A stretch of 11,633 nucleotides of DNA from Bacteroidales bacterium (GTDB lineage Bacteria > Bacteroidota > Bacteroidia > Bacteroidales > UBA4181). Positions 7,792 to 11,633 of this stretch are shown here, in pieces (positions within the stretch are counted from its first letter, which is position 1; every line of letters begins with the position of its first letter). Below the pieces are notes generated by a model, which saw only the letters and a program-made list of their open reading frames with translations, made no database searches and was not told where the DNA came from. A program made the translations under genes and the position numbers. The stretch spans positions 1 to 11,633 of the forward strand of contig JAITTD010000268.1 in assembly GCA_031287245.1 (NCBI GenBank), read 5' to 3'.

Positions 7792-10700
7792 TCGTTTGTC
7801 AAATAATCCTCTTCCCTGATGATTACCCGCTTTTTGGTTGTCAGGAAGGTGTACATCACCGGAACAATGAACAGGGTGAGGATGGTGCCGAAAAACATTC
7901 CTCCTACCACCGCAATACCCATGGATACGCGACTTTCAGCGCCTGCCCCCAATGCCAAAGCGATGGGTAATATGCCGAAAATGGTTGCCAAACTGGTCAT
8001 TAATATGGGACGAAGACGTGAAGCAGAGGCGTCCAGCACTGCCTTATAGATGGAATAGCCCATATCCCGCCGCTGATTGGCAAATTCGACAATCAGAATA
8101 CCGTTTTTGGTAATCAGCCCTATCAGCATGATAATACCGATTTCGCTGAAAATGTTGATGGTTTGGTCGAAAAACCAGAGCGACAGCAAGGTGCCTACCA
8201 ATGCCATCGGCACGGAAAACATAATGACCAAGGGGTCGCGGAAACTCTCAAACTGTGCCGCCAAAATCAGATAAACGAGCACCAATGCCAGCATGAAGGC
8301 AAAATAGATGCTGTTGGAACTTTCGGCTAATTCACGTGCCTGCCCCGACAGTTCGGTTTTGAAAGTGTCATCCAGCACGATGCTTTTGATTCGGTTCATC
8401 TCGTCCACCGCGTCGCCCAGTGAAAAGCCCGGCGCCATCGTTGCCGATACCGTTGCCGATGCGTAGCGGTTGAAACGGTACAGAGACGGGGTGTTGCTTT
8501 TGATGGTATCCGTCAACAGATTGTCCAGCTGAATCATCGCTCCGTTGCCATTTCTGACGTACAAGGCGGGCAGTTTGTCGGGACGGTTGCGGTCTGTTTT
8601 GCTCACCTCTTCAATAATCTGATATTGCTTGCCGTTCATGGTGAAGTACCCGATGCGTTGTCCGGCATACGCCAATTGCATGGTTTGAGCTATCGCTGTG
8701 GTGGACACATTCAATAATCGCGCTTTTTCGCGGTCTATGTGTACCACCAGTTCAGGTTTGGTGAATTTCAGATTGACGTCCGAGAAAGCAAAAATGGGGC
8801 TTTTCTGCACCTCGTCCATAAAGGAAGGCAATATTTCCCGCAGTTTGTCTGTCGAATTGGCTTGAATGACGTATTGCACACCTTGTCCGGCTCTGCGGTC
8901 GCCGATAGTCGGGTCTTGGGTGATCAAAATTTTGCCTTTGGTCATGTGGCGGGTGTCTTTGTTGAGTTTGTCGGACAGCGCCTGCTGCGAACGATTGCGT
9001 TCTTTCGGGTCTATGAGGAAAGCGCGGACAAATGCACCGCCATTCCTCACCTGTGCCTGACAGCCAGACAGTTCGGGTACGGAATCCTGCACCATATCGG
9101 AAATTTCATCAACATAAGTGGTGAAACTCTCGTAGGATGCACCTTCCGGCATACTTACCCTCAATGTGATACGGCTGCGGTCTTCCAAAGGTGCCAATTC
9201 CGATTTCAGTTGGGTGAAAAGCAGCACAATGCCGCCAAACGCCACAACGATGATGCTTATCGCAATCCAGCGTGTGCGGATGAAAGAGGTCAGCAACTGG
9301 CTGTAACCTTCCGTTATCGACTGAAAGAATTTTTCCGTTACGCGGTACAATTTGCCTTGCGAAGCGGAAGTGTTCAGAATTTTTGAACACATCATCGGCG
9401 TCAGACTCAAAGAAACGAAAGCGGAAATGATGACCGAGCCTGCAATCGCTATACCAAACTCGCGGAAAAGCCTGCCCGTCATACCACTCAGGAAGACGAT
9501 AGGCATAAATACGCACACCAGCACGATGGTGGTGGAAAGGATGGCAAAATAAATCTCTTTTGAGCCTTTGAAAGCCGCTTCAATTGGCGTCATTCCTTCT
9601 TCTATTTTCACAAAAATATTTTCCATCACCACAATGGCATCGTCCACCACTAAGCCAACTGCCAGCACGATGGACAGCAAAGTGAGTACATTGATGGAAA
9701 AGCCGCAAACGTACATGATGAAAAACGTGCCAATCAAGGAAACCGGAATGGCAATGATGGGAATCATCGTGGTACGCCAACTTCGCAGGAAGATGAAAAT
9801 GATAATCACCACCAAAATAAAGGCAATTAGGATGGTTTCTTCCACTTCTTCAATTGAATTGCGCACAAAATCGGTGGTATCCATGATGATTTGCGCCTTG
9901 ATATCTTCCGGCATATCCAGCATGATTTCGTCTAATCTTTTGCGAAAACGATCGGATATTTCCACACTGTTAGCGCCCGATTGCGGGAGAACCGCAATGA
10001 CAACGCAGGGTTCGCCGTTGAATTTGGTAATTGCCTTTTCGTCTTCTGCCGCAAAGGCGGAACTTCCCACATCGGTCAACTTGATAGCCACGCCGTTCAC
10101 CTCTCTGATGACAAGATTTTCAAATTCTTCGGGTGTCCTCAATAGCCCTAATGTTCTCACCATCAGATTAATATTGCTTCCTTCAATCCTTCCCGAAGGC
10201 AATTCCACATTTTCAGCCGAAATTTGCGAACTCACTTCGGCAGGAGTAAGCCCGTAGGCTGCCAATTTTGCAGGGTCGAGCGTTACGCGAATGGCATAGC
10301 GTTTTTCGCCGAAAATGACGATTTCGCTTACACCGGGAATGGTTTGCAGCCGCTCTTTGAACATACGGTCGCCGATATCCGACAGTTCCAGCGGGTTTCG
10401 CTTGTCGCTGCGCACAGCCAGCATGAGGATGGGGTTGGAGTCGGCATCGGATTTTGTTACTGTTGGAGGGTCGCAATCCTTCGGCAGCCTGTTCTGCACA
10501 CGTGACACCCTGTCGCGAACGTCATTGGCGGCAGCTTCCAAATCCACATTCAGTTCAAACTCCACCACAATGTTGCTGTAACCATCGCTACTGGTGGACG
10601 TCAGAGTGCGAATACCGGCAATCCCATTGATAGAGGCTTCAAGTATTTCCGTAATCTGCGAATCAATAATTTCGGCATTGGCGCCGCGGTAATTGGTCCC

Positions 10701-10841
10701 TACGTTGATGATAGGCGGATCCATGCTCGGATATTCGCGCACCGGCAAAGAGGTAATGCCTATCATTCCGAAGATAATAATCACCAATGTCATCACGATT
10801 GCCATGACAGGGCGCTGAATGCTTGTTGAGGCTAAACTCAT
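7788..10841 (-). CDS. RND efflux transporter, HAE1 (AcrB/MexB-like) family
   Basis: An inner-membrane proton-driven drug or lipophile exporter of 1017 residues, near the usual 1020-1050. The first helix (about 11-30) is followed by the porter/docking loop (31-335), helices 2-6 (about 336-485), a further helix (about 525-543), the second large loop (545-842) and the last helices (about 845-1000). The proton relay is intact: Asp400-Asp401 in VGLVVDDAIVV equal Asp407/Asp408 of AcrB, and Lys912 in LITKNGILIVEFAN equals its Lys940. These features, with SIQRPVMA at the start and SRLRPILMTS at 941-950, place it in HAE1 rather than the heavy-metal HME or protein-export families. Substrates cannot be read from the sequence. 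Such pumps need a periplasmic adaptor, usually encoded just upstream; here that place is taken by a gene-free stretch and transposase debris. The start is the Met of MSLASTSIQRP, 43 nt downstream of a TAnnTTTG box. Confidence 0.96.
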   Translation of the reverse strand: MSLASTSIQRPVMAIVMTLVIIIFGMIGITSLPVREYPSMDPPIINVGTNYRGANAEIIDSQITEILEASINGIAGIRTLTSTSSDGYSNIVVEFELNVDLEAAANDVRDRVSRVQNRLPKDCDPPTVTKSDADSNPILMLAVRSDKRNPLELSDIGDRMFKERLQTIPGVSEIVIFGEKRYAIRVTLDPAKLAAYGLTPAEVSSQISAENVELPSGRIEGSNINLMVRTLGLLRTPEEFENLVIREVNGVAIKLTDVGSSAFAAEDEKAITKFNGEPCVVIAVLPQSGANSVEISDRFRKRLDEIMLDMPEDIKAQIIMDTTDFVRNSIEEVEETILIAFILVVIIIFIFLRSWRTTMIPIIAIPVSLIGTFFIMYVCGFSINVLTLLSIVLAVGLVVDDAIVVMENIFVKIEEGMTPIEAAFKGSKEIYFAILSTTIVLVCVFMPIVFLSGMTGRLFREFGIAIAGSVIISAFVSLSLTPMMCSKILNTSASQGKLYRVTEKFFQSITEGYSQLLTSFIRTRWIAISIIVVAFGGIVLLFTQLKSELAPLEDRSRITLRVSMPEGASYESFTTYVDEISDMVQDSVPELSGCQAQVRNGGAFVRAFLIDPKERNRSQQALSDKLNKDTRHMTKGKILITQDPTIGDRRAGQGVQYVIQANSTDKLREILPSFMDEVQKSPIFAFSDVNLKFTKPELVVHIDREKARLLNVSTTAIAQTMQLAYAGQRIGYFTMNGKQYQIIEEVSKTDRNRPDKLPALYVRNGNGAMIQLDNLLTDTIKSNTPSLYRFNRYASATVSATMAPGFSLGDAVDEMNRIKSIVLDDTFKTELSGQARELAESSNSIYFAFMLALVLVYLILAAQFESFRDPLVIMFSVPMALVGTLLSLWFFDQTINIFSEIGIIMLIGLITKNGILIVEFANQRRDMGYSIYKAVLDASASRLRPILMTSLATIFGILPIALALGAGAESRVSMGIAVVGGMFFGTILTLFIVPVMYTFLTTKKRVIIREEDYLTNE

Positions 10842-11019
10842 GATATTTAAAGATATATACCCTTGTTGAAATCAAACAGACAACAAAAGTACAATATTAT
10901 AGCGTTTTAACAGTCTAAAAAAATCATAATAATTGTTAAATTACTGATTACCAATCGTTAGTTGCCCGTCAATTCAGATCTTCGCGATTTTAATAACGGG
11001 AACTGCTTATCCACTTCGG
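10842..11019. other. Gene-free stretch upstream of the RND gene
   Basis: This 178-nt stretch separates the pump gene from transposase remnants. It carries the promoter candidate at 10884-10914 and otherwise shows no convincing coding sequence. In particular, none of the frames on the minus strand looks like the C-terminus of a membrane-fusion (adaptor) protein. A short CCCGT...ACGGG pairing around 10965-11000 has a long loop and is not persuasive as a terminator. Confidence 0.5.
10884..10914 (-). promoter_or_regulatory. Candidate promoter of the RND-TolC-queF-regulator unit
   Basis: On the minus strand TACTTTTG (10884-10891) matches the Bacteroidota -7 consensus exactly and is identical to the box in front of the DUF2723 gene. 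The -33 position (about 10911-10914, ACTG) is a poor match to TTTG. Transcription would start near 10877 with a leader of about 35 nt. A start here means the pump is read independently of anything upstream, so an adaptor gene is not expected in the same transcript. Confidence 0.5.
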
Positions 11020-11148
11020 TCAAGTAGTTTGGTTTTTTACTGATTTTTTGGCATGCACCGCTCCAATCTCTATTGATTGCTGTATCAATCGATAAAATAA
11101 TTTTCTGTTAAATCTAAATGCAAATTCATCCAAATAAAAGGGTAAGCA
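11020..11148 (-). pseudogene. C-terminal remnant of an IS1595/ISXO2-type transposase
   Basis: In a frame different from the neighbouring IS630 piece, the minus strand reads LPFYLDEFAFRFNRK followed by LFYRLIQQSI, and ends at a TGA at 11020-11022. The Y-L-(D/N)-E-F-x-(F/Y)-R-F-N-R signature followed by L-F-x-R-L is what I know as the C-terminal end of IS1595-family transposases (ISXO2-like DDE domain). Between the two motifs several residues that are usually present (after F-N-R) seem to be missing. No start codon or catalytic residues are present, so it is a fragment. Upstream homology appears to stop near 11148, just where IS630 homology stops from the other side. The family call is from memory of the motif and moderately secure. 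Confidence 0.55.
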
Positions 11149-11633
11149 CCTATTGTATGAGTGCCAAAATTATCCATTACTAATGTAATACGTTTGGCTT
11201 GAGGATACATTTCATCGGCAATTCGTTTGATAAATTTTGCCCACTCCACTTTGGTTTTAAAGTTCGTAACTTCTACCATTCGTTTCCCTTTCAAGGGTTC
11301 ATTTGCCATAAAAATATTGACTACACCATGGCGAATATATTCGTAATCCACACGTGCATCCCTACCCGGTTCCATGGCTTCTTCCTTTACCGTTTCTATT
11401 AACTGTTCCGGAGATTCGTCCATGCAAACAACAGGAAAATCTTCATTGTAAGGTCGTTTGTAAACGTCCAAAACCTGTTCCATATGGGCTACAAATTCTG
11501 CGTTTTGTGCGGGTGGAATCACCCAACCCTTTACTTTCCAGGGCTTAAGTTCGTTTTTTTTAAAACGTTGCCCACCGACACATACGAAATACTGTCAATG
11601 TATTGTAATTCAACCATTTTATCTGCCAGCATA
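11085..11633 (-). pseudogene. IS630-family transposase, frameshifted and lacking its C-terminus; 5' end outside window
   Basis: The piece enters at the right edge in one frame (MLADKMVELQYIDSISYVSV, then GNVLKK) and continues in the next as NELKPWKVKGWVIPPAQNAE. The switch lies at a run of eight A (minus strand; 11554-11561), one short of keeping frame. Two of the three DDE acids are visible: Asp in VVCMDESPEQL and Asp in ITLVMDNFGTHT, 82 residues apart. The third acid and the Y-T-P-K-H-G-S-W-L-N block that should follow about 34 residues later are absent. After THTIGA at about 11145 the frame runs 20 more unrelated residues to a stop at 11085. A working enzyme of this family has about 340-360 residues, so this copy cannot act alone. 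The downstream part of the frame can be read from a GTG at 11522, but homology shows that is not the natural start. Confidence 0.88.

Noticed and set aside
8739..9386. Plus-strand open frame of 215 codons
   Set aside because: It is antisense to the RND gene with no family resemblance and no promoter or ribosome-binding context.
9568..10257. Plus-strand open frame of 229 codons, rich in Ser, Thr, Ile and Met
   Set aside because: It is the reverse complement of conserved RND transporter sequence, and its composition follows from that overlap.
11072..11093. Imperfect inverted repeat ATTGATTG / CAATCGAT with a six-base loop
   Set aside because: It lies inside the transposase remnant, has one mismatch and no run of T, and is not at a recognisable element end, so neither a terminator nor a terminal inverted repeat is supported.
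10958..11107. Minus-strand frame of 49 codons without ATG, ending in ELTGN
   Set aside because: It overlaps the IS1595-like tail in another frame, has no start codon and matches no family I know; considered as a possible adaptor remnant, but nothing in it supports that.

Overview
The window looks like a Bacteroidota chromosome, most likely Bacteroidales. The grounds are a DUF2723/TMEM260-like multi-spanning glycosyltransferase of the type abundant in this phylum, a membrane-anchored AraC regulator, two copies of the phylum's -7 promoter box (TAnnTTTG), AT-rich gene starts without clear Shine-Dalgarno sequences, and a probable TssD (T6SS-iii Hcp) start at the left edge. Every supported gene lies on the minus strand, so transcription runs from high to low coordinates.

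Right edge (11020-11633): a mobile-element graveyard. An IS630-family transposase enters from beyond the window, is frameshifted in a run of eight A (minus strand), and loses its C-terminus at about 11145. There it abuts, in another frame, what reads as the C-terminal tail of an IS1595/ISXO2-type transposase. A gene-free stretch with a promoter-like element follows (10842-11019).

Centre (4789-10841): a tight four-gene unit made of an HAE1-type RND efflux transporter, a TolC-family outer-membrane channel (ATGA start/stop overlap), queF (7-cyano-7-deazaguanine reductase, queuosine pathway; 10-nt gap) and a seven-helix membrane AraC-family regulator (8-nt gap). No periplasmic adaptor (MFP) gene is present. 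The pump appears to have its own promoter and is preceded only by transposase debris, so the pump must borrow an adaptor or has lost one.

Left (1-4641): a second unit with its own TAnnTTTG promoter starts with a 1044-residue DUF2723 protein, probably an O-glycosyltransferase of exported proteins. It is followed by a small PepSY-like frame interrupted upstream by a TGA, then an AT-rich orphan gene for a secreted 273-residue protein that ends at a hairpin resembling a terminator. The final 75 bases hold the start of a further gene resembling TssD.

The window holds no RNA genes, CRISPR arrays or plus-strand genes that I can support. The points most worth following are the adaptorless pump operon with its queF and membrane-regulator cargo, the chimeric insertion-sequence junction upstream of it, and the orphan secreted protein next to the TssD-like start.
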